From the NCBI GenBank assembly GCA_027943335.1, contig BSBK01006021.1, positions 621,501-685,500 on the forward strand: DNA of 64,000 nt, in the 5' to 3' direction. Of this stretch, positions 1-11,576 are shown piece after piece. Position 1 is the first letter of the stretch; each line of letters starts with the position of its first letter. The notes beneath the pieces were generated by a model. The model was not told the DNA's origin and did no database searches. It was given only the letters and a program-made list of their open reading frames with translations. A program made the position numbers and the translations under genes. This DNA is from Chamaecyparis obtusa (Eukaryota > Streptophyta > Pinopsida > Cupressales > Cupressaceae).

Positions 1-1274
1 ACTTTGGGTTATCCCTCTCACCGGCCTCGCTAAGGCATGTTCTCAAGATGTGAGCCCTTTGAGATTATAATTTAATCTAGAAAGTGATGAAATTGAAATG
101 AAAAGTAGGTATAGGAGTGTGATTACCTTAAGAAGGCTAAGAGCATATCCCAATTACTTTCCACTCCCAAACACAATTAACAATGTTCTTTCCCAAGCCT
201 TTAATCTTTGGGATATTGAGTATGTTTGGTATTCTCATTCACTATGCAAGTGAAGAGCATAGGCCTAATGCTTTTATCCACAAACTAAGAGGATTAAATT
301 TTGGTGTTTGGTCATTCTCTTAGCCTTTCTTTCTATTGATTAATTCTGGTATGTTTGGCATTCTGATTCACTATGAAAGTAAAGAGCATTGACCTAATAC
401 CAAAATTTATCAAACAATAATACATTTTATAATTAAGCTAGATTTGAAATTGAAATGCCAAAATTTAAACAAAATGCAAAGAGATTAGGCTTGCCTTATT
501 TGAAGCTAGCAAAAGGTAGGTACATTTTTCTAATTTTCATTTTGCATTTTTTATACTCACCTAGTGGTGATCGTTCCAGTTCCTAAGCATCCACAACAAT
601 TGTCATAAATGTTAGTCCAACACACACTAGAAAAAGTGAAGGAAAACAAGATGCTAGTAAAATAAATGAACTTTAGAAAAGACATGCACTTAGATTAATT
701 TTTACTCCATATTTAGCTTTTTTTGTGTGTTTTTGACCTAGTCATTAAGATACAATTTTTAGCTAGATTTATGGTCCTCACAAATAGAAATGAAAAGAAG
801 TAACCCCTACTAAAAATTGGTGAGATTTCCAAAAATGTATGAAATTTTTTTAAATTCCTTAATTTGTGCCTTAGGGAACCAATTTATCAAAACAGACTAG
901 TTTTTAAAGATCTAATTTTTTAGAAATTATTTCTCATCAAAATTAAAAACACAAAGAACAAACCCCCTCTAGAATTTTATGATATTTTCAAAAATGTGAA
1001 GTTTTCAAAGAAGTTCACTCATTTGTACCTAGAATTTTTTTTTAATGAAAAATCATAAAAAAAATAATAAATCACACAAAAATTATTAGAAAAATATGAT
1101 TTTCAAACTATATGCTCTTGTATTAGCCCCAACCTACAAAAAAAAAATTAATAAAAAAATTATAAACCATTTGGAAGATATGACCAAATCTTTGAAAACT
1201 CTGCATGCAACAATAAATAAGCAAAGAAAACCTACATGCAAATATAAAAGATAAATTCATCAAATTTTTAGCAT

Positions 1275-1293
1275 GTTCACGTCAAGTTCACCA
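1275..1293 (-). promoter_or_regulatory. Primer-binding site of element F
   Basis: On the minus strand this reads TGGTGAACTTGACGTGAAC, a few bases inside the LTR. It fits the complement of a plant tRNA-Trp 3' end as I remember it, except TT where CC is expected. Element C has a similar motif in the same position (50779-50797). Confidence 0.5.
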
Positions 1294-1300
1294 AAATGTA

Positions 1301-2407
1301 TGTAGGGGTAAAATATCTACAAGACTTAGAGAGATAAAATTAGTAGCACTGAAATCAATCAAGAAAAGTATTAACAATAAACCATACAGAACAACAGAAA
1401 ATATGCATCATAATTGGAAATGAAATACTAAATATTCAAATAAACCAAATGATGCCAAGTGCTTCTATTGCTTCTCTGCACTCCATTGAGATGTTGCTAG
1501 TTGGCATTTAGAGTTGAATTCGACAACATCTAGACTTGGGAGATTCAAGAAATTGATAAATGATTGATTGCTAAGAAATGAAACCTACATAAGATAATTG
1601 CTATTCAGAAATCAAGATCCTTCAAATGGGTTTGAAACGGGGTTTATATAGAGATTCGGGATGGAATGGATGATTGATATTGATTTGAGAACAACAATTT
1701 GAATGGACGAGATAATTAGAGAGGAGAAGATTATGGGTTATTTTCCAAAATTGAAGATTTGTTTCCAATTGAACTCAAAAAGCGAAGAGTTCTTGGAAAT
1801 AAAGGATGAGATAAACATTGAAGAGATTTTTTATTTTAAGAAGATTTTAGTTTCCGAAAAATGAAAATCAAAAGAAAGGAAATATTTTGATTTAATTCTT
1901 ATTTTGAAAGATATTTGATTTTCAAAAGTTTGATTTTCAATTTTCAGAATTTATAATTCCTTGTAATTTTGATTTTTTAGATTTTTAGAAGATTTAATTG
2001 AATTAAAAATTTAATTAAATGGGAAAGATGAAATTAAGTGAAATTAGAATGAAATTAAATAGAAATTAATTAGAAATGAAATTACTAAGAATTGATGTGA
2101 AATTAAATTAATTTGGCCACTTAATTTAATTTGGAAGAATAATTACCTAATTTGAATAATTAAATTCAAATAATGGGAAATAGGAAATTGAATTCAATTA
2201 ACTGATAAAGATCAAATAATTAAAGGTAATTAATTAAATAAACTTAATTAGTTAATTAATATTAGAGAGGTGGTTAACTAATTAAATGATTGGATTTTTA
2301 GAGGAAAATAAGATGATTAATTAATGCTTAAGTAACCACTAACGAATACAAGAATAATTAGTGATTTAATGTTAGCTTGCAATTATGTCCATTTTTAGGT
2401 GTCTACA
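1301..2407 (-). repeat. 5' LTR of element F
   Basis: About 1.1 kb with tg...ca ends, AT-rich in its right half (1900-2380, many aattaa blocks). The left border is ambiguous between 1297 and 1301 because tgta occurs twice. A TATA-like box lies at 1643-1650 on the minus strand, a normal place for the LTR promoter. Confidence 0.55.
1643..1650 (-). promoter_or_regulatory. TATA box of the F LTR
   Basis: On the minus strand the sequence is CTCTATATAAACC, a good plant TATA box about 350 bases before the LTR edge and PBS. Transcription would start near 1615 and run leftwards into the element. Confidence 0.45.
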
Positions 2408-2441
2408 CATACATACATACATGTGTGTGTACCTACATACA
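2408..2441. repeat. Microsatellite (cata)n/(tg)n
   Basis: Short simple repeat of catacatacatacatgtgtgtgt type at the right border of element F. It may be the insertion target, or slippage at the LTR end. Confidence 0.7.
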
Positions 2442-2467
2442 AACAAATATATTAATACATTAATTTT

Positions 2468-3216
2468 AAGAAAAATCTAATCATTAAATTCTAAGGTTGA
2501 TGAGACAAGTTATGACACTTGATAAATCTTCCCAATCCTTCAACCACTAAAATGAACAAGTACATGGAGAGGTGACCACCTTGTCAAAGACCTCTAGAAG
2601 CACCAAATAACTTTGTGAGTTCACAATTGATAAGAAATACAAAAGAATAGTAAACTTGACACAACTCATAACCTAATTGATCCACTCAGTTCCAAAACCA
2701 AAGGTTTCAAGAACTCTATGTAAGAAGTTCCATTTGACTTAATCATAGGCTCTGGCCATGTCCAATTTTATGAAATATAGCCTTCTCTTTATAAACTACA
2801 ATAAAATGAATAGCTTATGTCGCTATGATAATCCCATCCAAAATTAGTCTTCAATAACAAAAGGTCCTTTCTCTTTAGATTTTAATTTATTAAGATATGA
2901 CTTAGCTTTTTAAAAATCAACTTTATGTTTATTTTATAAATAACATTACACAAAACCATGGGTTGAAAGGAGTTAAGAGAGTTGTCTCCTTCCATTTTAG
3001 GAATGATATAAAGGAATATAGCATGCATAGCCTTGAGCATTTGTTTGTTTCTGTAAGACTCTCACACCGCTTCCAAGAGATCTAACTTAATTATTTTTCC
3101 AAAATTATTGATAAAATTCCATTAGGAAGCCATTCAAACCATGATATTTACTCTTCTTTATTCCAAACATGACTACTCTAACATCAAATAAAGAGATATG
3201 TCTAAGAATATTGTCA
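2468..3216 (-). pseudogene. LINE-1 reverse transcriptase, downstream half (broken)
   Basis: Read on the minus strand, this gives decayed L1-type reverse transcriptase. From the right it shows the equivalent of the GPDGF region (as HGLNGF), then FYQ and an FW pair, then KLDMARAYD with a stop where Arg is usual before VKWNF, then a GFG motif, SRGL with TGA before QGG, and finally LFILVVEGLGRFI. Order and spacing match plant LINE ORF2 proteins. Several stops and shifts break it. The upstream half is at 10171-11245: the frame runs straight across the Copia-A insertion once one TSD copy is removed (...TNEMND then NILRHIS...). It would have copied LINE RNA by target-primed reverse transcription. 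The 3' part beyond 2468 is lost or cut off by element F. Confidence 0.8.
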
Positions 3217-4523
3217 TGTTGGAAACTGTAATTGAAGCAATTGTTGTATTGTCATTGATGTCAAACCTTAACTAGTAAGACGGTTGCTATCTAAGAAAGT
3301 ACTATATCTATAGATTGATGAGAAGGATTAGGGCAAGGGTGATAACAATAGAACCTAGAGAAAGTTTGAGTTATTTGATACTTCAATGAGTGCTTGATTA
3401 TGTGGCACAATGATAAGATAATGTATTATTTATCTAAGTAAGAAGCAAGACTGAACAATAAGGCTTAACTGAGAAAAAGTGAAGAAATCTAGTTCAAGTT
3501 GAGTGATGTTAGTGTCAACCGAGAGCTAGTATCTACCAAGTAAATTTAGTGTTGACCGAACATCAGTTTATTGTCGAGTGACAGCATTAGCTGAGGGAGA
3601 TAGTTTGAAGAGATGACCGAGTTACGCAGTTATGACCGAGGAGTTGAACACAGTATTGACCGAGGGTCAGTAATTTACATTTGAGGAAGAATTCAGATTC
3701 CTAGCCGACTTAATTAAATTCTTGGATTATGTAAATCATGTTGACTTTATTAATTAAGTCTATGGAGCATTTAATGCATAGTAAATCATTTTATTGTGAT
3801 TTCAATAAAGAGATTGAAGAATTTTCTAGAAGGATGGATGAAGAACATGAATGATGGAAGGATTCAATGAATCCAACTTAAACCTAAGATCAGTGATGGA
3901 GATGGAAATGGAACTCGATCAGTAAGCCAACATATATGTATGAATTGGATCTATTATTTGAAAAGTGAGTTGTATGTTTTTCATATCAAATACTACTGCT
4001 ACTTTCTAACCATTGTATCAATCTAAATCATTTAATCAAGGTTGACCTAACAGTCATTGTTTAAATTCTTTAATCAAGTTTTCATTCTAATGGAATGTAC
4101 TTAAGTCCTCTAACAAGGTGCACTCCTAACAGGGTGGTTGAAATCCTTTAACAAGGTCACACCTAGCAGTGTGTTTGTAAACCTTTGACAGGGTTGTCTT
4201 TTCACAAAGCTCACTTCAGAAGAGTGAAAATATCAATAACATGTTACAAAGTGGTTTTTCCCAAATTGGGTTTCCACTATAAATCCTAGTGTCAATACTT
4301 GTGTGAATGTTTTGGTTTGAACATTTCTATGTTTTACAAGTTAAATACTATTGGATAGTGAACTGCATTGTTATATATTTCTGGCATACATTTTGTAATG
4401 ACCGAGTAGTGTTGGTTATTAGATCTAAGATTGTTGAAGTGTTTAAAAGTTTAATTGATACATCTGGACCTAAGAACAACTAATTCATCCCCCCCCTCTC
4501 TATTATTCTAAATCATATTAACA
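3217..4523 (+). repeat. Left LTR of Copia-A
   Basis: 1,307 bases, tgttgg...taaca. It matches the right LTR throughout, except that it lacks a 185-base segment present there; the junction is at 3890/3891, with a shared TC at the breakpoint. A C-tract with a run of nine C lies 25-35 bases before its end (near 4489-4497). Differences between the two LTRs are mostly transitions. Confidence 0.92.
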
Positions 4524-4525
4524 AT

Positions 4526-4537
4526 TGGTATCAAAGC
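4526..4537 (+). promoter_or_regulatory. Primer-binding site of Copia-A (initiator Met tRNA type)
   Basis: TGGTATCAAAGC two bases after the LTR end. The usual plant copia site is TGGTATCAGAGC, so there is one G-to-A difference. Confidence 0.88.
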
Positions 4538-4580
4538 TATTGGTGCTTACACAGAACAAGTTTGAAGGTGCTTGAAGAAA

Positions 4581-5513
4581 ATGATCAAGTTGTATAAAAA
4601 GGAGGTACCAAAGTTGGATAAGGAGAACTTCCTTGAATGGAAGAGTCTCATGAAACTGCATCTAGCTAATATTGGTGACTCAATGAAATATTATGTTGAA
4701 AATGACTATGTTATACCTATTGCACCTTTGACTTCCGAGGAGATGAGAGCTAAACAGGAACACAACCAAGTAATGTTGGAGATTGCATCTGCCTTAAGCT
4801 ATCCTAAATTTGAAGACATTAAAGATTGCACAAATGCAAAGAAAATGTGGGACACTCTTTCAAATATCTATGGTGGTGATATAAATGTACTAAGGGAAAA
4901 AGCTAAAACCCTGAGAGGTAAGTTTGATGAAATGAAAATGCAAGAAGGTGAAAATATTGCTCAATATTGTGGTAGAATCAAGGAGGTAGTAAATGCTATT
5001 AGAGGATCTAATGGAACTATTGAGGATGAAACTATTATTGGAAAGGTATTGAGAAATTTTCTTCCTATATATGCCATCAAAATTTCAGCAATTCAAGAAT
5101 CTAGATGTAACCTTGGTAATGTTCTAACATTGGAAAGTCTTGTTGGTAAGCTTACTACTTTTGAGCTTTCTAACTATGATAACTACACTATTGCTAATGT
5201 TAAATCTGCATTCAAGTCACAAATGGTTTTACATAAATCTAAGAGGGAAAAAGAAAAATTTATAAGTGATAGTGAAAGTGGTAGTGACACTTCTGATGAG
5301 GAACTAGAGGATCTTGAAGCTCTTATGGCCAGAAGATTGAAAAGAGGAAAAGGCAGATATAAAGGTAAACTTCCTATCATATGTTTTTCATGTAACAAAG
5401 TTGGCCATATACTACAAGATTTCCTGATAGGAATGACAAGGATGAGGAAAGAGAAAGAAAGTACAAGGATAACAGAGAAGAAAGAGGTTACTAAAGGTAC
5501 AAGGACTACCTGA
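4581..5513 (+). pseudogene. Copia-A gag (nucleocapsid zinc knuckle damaged)
   Basis: Copia capsid-like protein. An N-terminal segment with LDKENFLEWKSLM is followed by the WDTL and YGGD region typical of copia gag, then an acidic/basic linker (SESGSDTSDEELEDLEALMARR) split across codons 240-260, then CFSCNKVGH. The last Cys of the CCHC knuckle is not readable: a one-base loss near 5410 shifts the frame, and the real continuation (PDRNDKDEE...) is in another frame. It would bind and package element RNA. The first ATG is at 4581. Just downstream the protease region is absent and the sequence runs straight into integrase. Confidence 0.85.
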
Positions 5514-6470
5514 TTATGTGATGTGCAAATAATGTCAGTTGGGTAAAATGACAAAGTCTAGTTTTAAGAGAAAAATTTTTACTTCTAAAAATGCTTTAGA
5601 TCTGGTTCATACTAACCTTTGTGGACCTATGGGTGTACAAAGCTATTGTGGTGCTAAATACTTTATTATGTTTGTTGATGCTTACACTAGGATGATGACT
5701 ATAATGTTTTTAAAAGAAAAATCTGAAGCATTTCCATTGTTTAAGTGGTATTTGGCTAAGTTTGAAAAAGAGACAGGTAGGAACCTAAAATGTCTGAGAT
5801 CTGACCGAGGTGGAGAGTTTATACCAAATGAGTTCAATCTATTCTACAATGATAGAAGAATCAAGAGACATGTGTCTACACCTAGAACACCTCCATAGAA
5901 TGGTATAGCTAAGAGAAGGAATGGATCTATCATGGATTGTGCAAGAACACTAATGATTGAGAAAAATGTTGTACAAAAGTACTAGAAAGAAGTTGTAAGT
6001 ACAGTTATTTATACCTTAAACTAAGTACAAATCAAAAAAATTAAAAATGGTACACCTTATGAATTATGGTATGGTTATGCACCTAATGCAAAATAATTTA
6101 GAATCTTTGGGAGAAAATTCTATATATTAAAAGATAATAGGAATGGAAAGTTTGATGCAAAAAGTGATGAGGGCATATTCCTAGGTTATTCCACAAAGAG
6201 TAAAGCTTACAAGTGTTTGACCTCTAACACTAACAAGACTGTGGAAAGTGTAAATATGAAAGTTGACGAATATGTAGAGAAGAATGATAATGCAAGAAAA
6301 AGAGAACCTGAATATTATACATCTTTTGTCTATATAGAAGAAGGAGAGGTGAGTAACACACTTGCACCTAATGTAGAGTCTTAGGTAAGTAATGTCAAGC
6401 ATCAAGAAGATAATGTTGAGCATTAGGAGGATACTATCGAGTATCAGGAGGATGATACCAAGCATCCAAG
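5512..6470 (+). pseudogene. Copia-A integrase, central and C-terminal part (N-terminus deleted)
   Basis: Begins inside the C-terminal edge of the integrase zinc finger (CQLGKMTKSSF) and continues through the core: DLVHTNLCGPMG, FVDAYTR, then RSDRGGEF, the catalytic DDE context. A stop falls at the Gln of the PxxNG motif (5896-5898), followed by VERRN-equivalent sequence, then the GAK-type C-terminal domain FLGYSTKSKAYKC. Stops at 5896, 5983, 6022 and 6094, among others, break it. About 600 bases found in Copia-B between the zinc knuckle and this point (protease and integrase HHCC finger) are missing. It would insert element DNA into the genome. Confidence 0.85.
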
Positions 6471-6477
6471 GGGAAGT
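6394..6477 (+). repeat. Four 21-base tandem repeats in the Copia-A polyprotein
   Basis: Units at 6394, 6415, 6436 and 6457, all of the form gtc aag cat caa gaa gat aat. They encode degenerate heptapeptides (V/I/T-K/E-H/Y-Q-E-D-x) in the linker between integrase and reverse transcriptase. The second unit has TAG where its neighbours have CAA or CAG. The frame changes by one near the end of the array. Confidence 0.85.
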
Positions 6478-8206
6478 TGTCGAGCAATCAGAGGCTGAAT
6501 ATGATAATCTTATTGATGAACCTGAAGAGAAAGGAGAAAAGAAATGTGAACCTACTTTGGCACAATATGTAAGAAGACATCACAAGCCTGAGAAAATTAT
6601 TGGAGATAAAGAAACTAGAGTTCTGATCAGAAGCAAGTTGAAAGATCCTACATGTTTATTGTGTGAGTCTAAGCCTAAGACAACAAGGGAGGTATTAGAA
6701 AATGAAGACTAGATTCAAGCTATGAATGAGGAGATAGACCAAATAGAAAAGAATGATACCTGGACTCTAGTGCCAAGACTAGAAAACAAAAATGTCATTA
6801 GAACAAAATGGGTATTTAGAAACAAGCTTACTGAACATGGAAAAATCACAAGGAACAAAGCAAGGCTAGTATGCAAGGGTTATGCACAAGAAGAAGGAAT
6901 AGGCTATGGGGAGACATTTTCCCCTGTAGCAAGACTAGAAGGAGTGAGAACTCTACTTGCATATGCTTCTTACAGAGATTTAAAGGTATACCAAATGGAT
7001 GTCAAGTTTGCATTTTTGAATGGTATATTAGAAGAAGTGTACATTGAGAAACCTAAAGGATTTTTTGACCCAAACAAGAGATATATGGTTTTCAAGCTAA
7101 ACAAGGTGTTGTATGGATTGAAGCAAGCCCCTAGAGCATGGTATGAGAGGTTGCACAATTACTTGATATAGATTGGATTTTCAAGGACAAATGACAACAA
7201 CAATCTGTACATGAAAGATGAAGAAGGTAAAGGGATTTTGTTAGCTAAAATTTTTGTAGATGATATCATATTTGGAGGACAAGATTCCTTGTGTAAGAAA
7301 TTTTCAAATGAGATGCAAATTGAGTTTGAAACATCTATGTTTGGTGACATAAAATTATTTGTTGGTTTGCAAGTCTATCAAATGGAAAAAGGTATTTTTA
7401 TGACACAGTCTAAATATGTCAAAGAGATACTGAAAACCTTTGGTATGGAGGATTCAAGGCCAGTAAGTACTCCCATGGCTACTAGATAGAAATTGTCTAA
7501 AAATGATGCTATTGCTTAAGTAAACGAAACTCTATATAGATCCATGATTGGAAAGTTGCAATATGTTGTTCATAGTAGATCGGATATTGCTCTAGTAGTT
7601 GGGATTGTGGCAAGATTCTCTACCAATCCTAAGGAAATTCATATGATGGTTGTGAAGATAATAATGAGATATTTGAAAGGGACAAAAGACTATGGACTAT
7701 ACTACAAGAAGAATGAGAAATTTGAACTGAGAGTCTACACTGATGCAGATTGGGCAGAAAATGTTGATGACAAGAAAAGTACTAGTGGTGGAGCTTTCTT
7801 TCTTGGACAGAGATTAGTTTCCTGGAAAAGCAAGAAACAAAATTTCATTTCCCAAACTACAGCTGAAGTTGAGTATGTAGTAGCTATAGTGAACTGTTCA
7901 AATATGGTATGGATTAAGCAATTGTGGAAAGGCATGAAAGAGGAGATCATTGAACCAGTTGTCATATACTATGACAACACAAGTGCTATCAACATATCAA
8001 AGAACCCAATGATGCACACAAAGACCAAACATATTGCTATCAAGTATCAGTACTTGAGGGAATTGGTAGAAGATAAAGAGGTGAGAATGGAATATGTGAA
8101 TACAAAGGAACAACTAGCAGACATATTCACAAAATCTTTACCTAAGGATTCTCATGAATATCTTAGAGGTAAATTAGGGGTGCTTCCCCTAACTGAGGTT
8201 ACCTAG
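6476..8206 (+). pseudogene. Copia-A reverse transcriptase and RNase H
   Basis: One frame from about 6476. A linker, then a stop before IQAMNEEI, is followed by NDTWTLVPR, the start of the copia RT domain. Next come KWVFRNK, KARLVCKGYAQ, YQMDVKFAFLNG, YGLKQAPRAWYERL, a stop where Gln precedes IGF, then FVDDIIFGG with both catalytic Asp intact. The RNase H part has YTDADWA, the STSGG and WKSKKQ blocks, a TTAEVEYVA-type Glu site, YYDNTSAI and the KTKHI motif, ending ADIFTKSLP. Stops lie near 7169, 7487 and 7517. It would copy element RNA into DNA and remove the template. The final TAG at 8204 looks like the natural end. Confidence 0.9.
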
Positions 8207-8676
8207 TCAAGCTAGGAGCACTGCATCAAATGTGTTGCATAAAGTATTTGACAAATTGATGTAGAAAAGGTCACACTTTAGGAGCAGCCTAGAGTTATGA
8301 AAAGTACAGCAAAGCTGATGATTAGTCATAAGCAAGATGACAGAGAGAGAAATATGTTATTGAACTGACAAGATGATATCTACATCTGAAAGATGCAAGT
8401 TCTAGGTACTTCTTTGGCATTATTGTCAAAGAGGGAGAGATTTAGAGATGAAAACACATAAAAGAGGAAGTAATTTAGAGAATCAGAGGAAAAGAGACAC
8501 AAAAGATTCAAAGAGAGTAATTGTGTGGATGGTCAAGCAAGTTAGTCTAAGTGATTCAGAATTAGAATGAAGCTAAGGATATTACAAATATTTCTGATGA
8601 AATGACAAAGTTTTGGATTGGTTGGTGAATCATGTGTTATTCATATGGTTTTTCCATCAATGTCAAAGGGGGAGAT
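8207..8676 (+). other. Copia-A 3' untranslated region and polypurine tract
   Basis: No coding sequence between the end of RNase H and the right LTR. It ends in the polypurine tract aaagggggaga (8665-8675), which primes plus-strand synthesis, directly before the LTR start at 8677. Confidence 0.8.
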
Positions 8677-10165
8677 TGTTGGAAACAAAAATTGAAGCAA
8701 TTGTTGTATTGTCATTGATGTCAAACCTGAACTGGTAAGACGATTTCTATCTAAGAAAATACTATATCTATAGATTGATGAGAAGGACTAGGGAAAGGGT
8801 GATAACAATAGAACCTAGAGAAAGGTTGAGTTATTTGATACTTCAATGAGTACTTGATTATGTGGTACAATGATAAGATAATGTATTGTTTATCTAAGTA
8901 AGAAGCAAGATTGAACAAGTAGGCTTAACAGAGAAAAACTAAAGAAATCAAATTCAATCTGAGTGATGTTAGTCTCAACCGAGAGCCAGTATATGCCAAT
9001 TAAATTTAGTGTTGACCGAACATTGGTTTATTGTCAAGTGACAGCAATAGCCGAGGGAGATAGTTTGAAGAGATGACCAATTTATGCAATGATGACCGAG
9101 GAGTTAAACACAGTATTGATCAAGCATCAGCAATTTATATTTGAGGAAGAATTCATATTCCTATCCGACTTAGTTGAATTCTTGGATTATGTAAATTGTT
9201 TTGACTTTATTAATTGAGTCTATGGAGCATGTAATGCACAATCAATCACTTTATTGTGATTTCAATAAAGAGATTGAAGATGTTTCTAGAAGGATGGATG
9301 AAGAACATAAATGATGGAAGGATTCAATGAATCCAACCTAAACCTAAGATCTACAGAGGATTTTAAGAAAAAAAAAAAAGATGGATCTACCTATTGAAGA
9401 GGTATATAGGAAAACCTAAGTGTCAGGTAAAAGAGGACACTGGAATTGTTGATGTTATTGACTGATAAAGTAGAAAGGCTGAAGGTGAAGGAGTTTATCA
9501 AAGTTGTGATTTCTTGAAGGGAATTCTGAGCAGGTCAGTGATGGAGATGGAAATGGAACTCAGTCAGTAAGCCAGCATATATGTGTGAATTGGATCTGTT
9601 ATTTGTAAAATGAGTTGTATGTTTTTCAGATCAAATACTACTGCTACTTTCTAACCATTGTATCAATATAAATCCTTTAATCAAGGTTTACCTAACACTC
9701 ATTATTTAAATCCTTTAATCAAGGTTGCATTCTGATGGAATGTAATTAAGTCCTCTAACAAGGCACACTCCTAATAGGGTGGTTGAAATCCTTTAACAGG
9801 GTCACACCTAGAAGTGTGTTTGTAAACCTTTGACATGGTTGGCTTTTCACATAGCTCACTTCAGAAAAGTGAAAATAGCAGTAACGTGTTACAAAGTGGT
9901 TTTTCCCAAATTGGGTTTCCACTATAGATCCTGGTGTCAATACTTGTGTGAATTTTTTGGTTTAAACATTTCTATGTTTTGCAAGTTAAATACTGTTGGA
10001 TAGTGGACCACATTGTTATATGTTTCTGGCATACATTTTGTAATGACCAAGTAGTGTTGGCTATTAGATCTTATATTGTTGAAGTGTTTAAAAGTTTAAT
10101 TGATACATCTAGACCTGAGAAAAATTGATTTACCCCTCTCACTATTATTCTAAATCATATTAACA
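8677..10165 (+). repeat. Right LTR of Copia-A
   Basis: 1,489 bases, tgttgg...taaca, matching the left LTR. It has an extra block at 9351-9535, starting with a 13-base A run, that is absent from the left copy. The C-tract near the end is shortened to four C. Confidence 0.92.
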
Positions 10166-10170
10166 TGTCA

Positions 10171-11245
10171 TTCATCTCATTGGTAATAATAGAAGGAATA
10201 CAGTCAAGCATGAGCACTTCCTCCACACTAGTAGGGTGGAGAATTCTTAGCAAACAATTTTACAAATAATCTAGTAGATCCATGAGTATACTCCCTATAG
10301 GAAGAGAGATGAGCCCCCTTCAAGGAAATGATAAAATTAGTTAAATTCTCATATCTTTTATCCCTCATTTTTTTATGAAATATGTTTTCACCTTATTGGA
10401 GCTAATCAGCATGTGACTTTTGCTTCTAAAAAATCCTTACACAAAACTCTCATTCCTATAACTCCTTCACCCCAAGAGATTCCTCTCAATATAAATCCTC
10501 TAATAAACATTTATTTCTAATTTATAACATCTACCTAAAACTACACATTCATTTTTATTGAGAAGATGTTACCAAAAAAATAACCTCTTCCATCTTTTAA
10601 ATTATACTTGATGTATTGTGATTTCTTGAAAAAGGAGTACATTTCACTACTAAAAGTAGGCCTACCCTCACTCCACCAATATAGCATAAGAGCGATCGTG
10701 AAGGGAAGGGTCTTGGAGCCACATAAGCTAGAATTTAAAAGAAGGGACTTCTAAGACTTGGAAATTAGGAGTAGAAAACTTGATCAACTAATGGTTAGAT
10801 CCTCTCTAATCTAAAATCTCTAAGCTTGTCACTAAATTATTAGCTAGCCAATAGCAAAAGACCATAAATTTGTATAATCTCTCTACTAGTGCCTCCACTC
10901 CACATCTTCTATCATTCCAACTAAATAGTCCATTGGTGGGTATAACATCTACTATGTCAATATTGTTCCTTAGAAGACCCACTAAAGGATCAAGCATGAT
11001 ATTACCTTTGTTATTCTCATCTAGACTCAAGACCACATTAAAACCCCCTGCCAAAATCCAAGGGAGTAAATGGGCAAGAGAATAAACATATCTTATATGT
11101 GACCAAAGAAAGGATTTTCCCATAAGATCAGTTGGAACATAAATAATAGTAAAAATAATATTCTCACTAGATTAACAACTTGTATCCACTAAAGAGATAG
11201 GAGACCCACTAGAAATCCACCAAAGAAAGACAAGATTATATAGAT
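10171..11245 (-). pseudogene. LINE-1 endonuclease and start of reverse transcriptase (broken)
   Basis: Upstream half of the LINE-1 ORF2. From the right on the minus strand: a YVPTDLMGK motif, WILAGGFNVV (family form GDFN; the Asp reads Gly here), LVGLLRNNIDIVDV, GLFSWNDRR and VERLYKF, all typical of the apurinic-type endonuclease. Then come the middle region with FFKKSQYIKY, ISWGEG and KDFLEAKVTC, and PTSVEEVLMLDCIPSI shortly before RT. It would nick target DNA and prime reverse transcription. Many stops make it dead. Element D cuts it at 11245, so its N-terminus would lie beyond D, outside this window. Confidence 0.8.
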
Positions 11246-11576
11246 TTTAATACCCCTCACATAATTTTTTTTTAATTTTATATGGCCAAACTCTTTTAGG
11301 CCACTCTTCATGTTGATTATCCACATATGATGATGTTATTTATATTCATAGTTTTACTAACCCCATACTTGCATGTGTATGGTTAGCATGTATATTTTAA
11401 TTTTCTATTTTACATGTCTGATGTGGTTGAGGGACAGAGTCATAGTTACTTGCTTGCGAGTTCCACACAATCAGCTAATCCACACCATTTTCTATTATAT
11501 ATTTATACATGTATGTACATAATCATCTTTTATGTAGAATTTTAGGTACCGGGCATTGACTTCCCTAAATTACTAG
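11246..11576 (+). repeat. Element D left LTR, first segment
   Basis: Matches the start of the right LTR of D at 27031 (shared block: atggccaaactcttttaggc, then a long shared stretch to about 11570). The first bases read tttaat where the partner has tgtaac, so the TG end is mutated. The segment stops at 11576 with the target duplication actag of Gypsy-B, and the LTR resumes at 24358. Confidence 0.85.

Larger units (their letters stand above)
1..2407 (-). mobile_element. LTR retrotransposon F, 5' end only (truncated by window)
   Basis: The right part (1301-2407) has LTR form, starting tgtagg and ending tctaca. A primer-binding-site-like sequence abuts its left edge, so the element reads leftwards and this is its 5' LTR. 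Bases 1-1274 would be the untranslated leader; I see no coding sequence there on either strand. The PBS and terminal bases resemble those of element C, so the two may be related families. The rest lies left of the window, so no second LTR or target duplication can be checked. It could instead be a truncated or solo fragment. Confidence 0.6.
3217..10165 (+). mobile_element. Ty1/copia LTR retrotransposon Copia-A (complete ends, defective)
   Basis: A 6,949-base element with two long direct LTRs (3217-4523 and 8677-10165), a Met-initiator-type PBS, a polypurine tract and a perfect 5-bp target duplication, tgtca (3212-3216 and 10166-10170). It sits inside the reverse transcriptase of LINE-1. Order is gag, integrase, reverse transcriptase, RNase H. 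The protease and the N-terminal integrase zinc finger are missing, so it could not move by itself. Gag, integrase and polymerase segments lie in different frames and carry several stops. Confidence 0.93.

Noticed and set aside
2408..2441. Microsatellite as a functional regulatory site
   Set aside because: Simple repeat at an insertion border, with no evidence of function.
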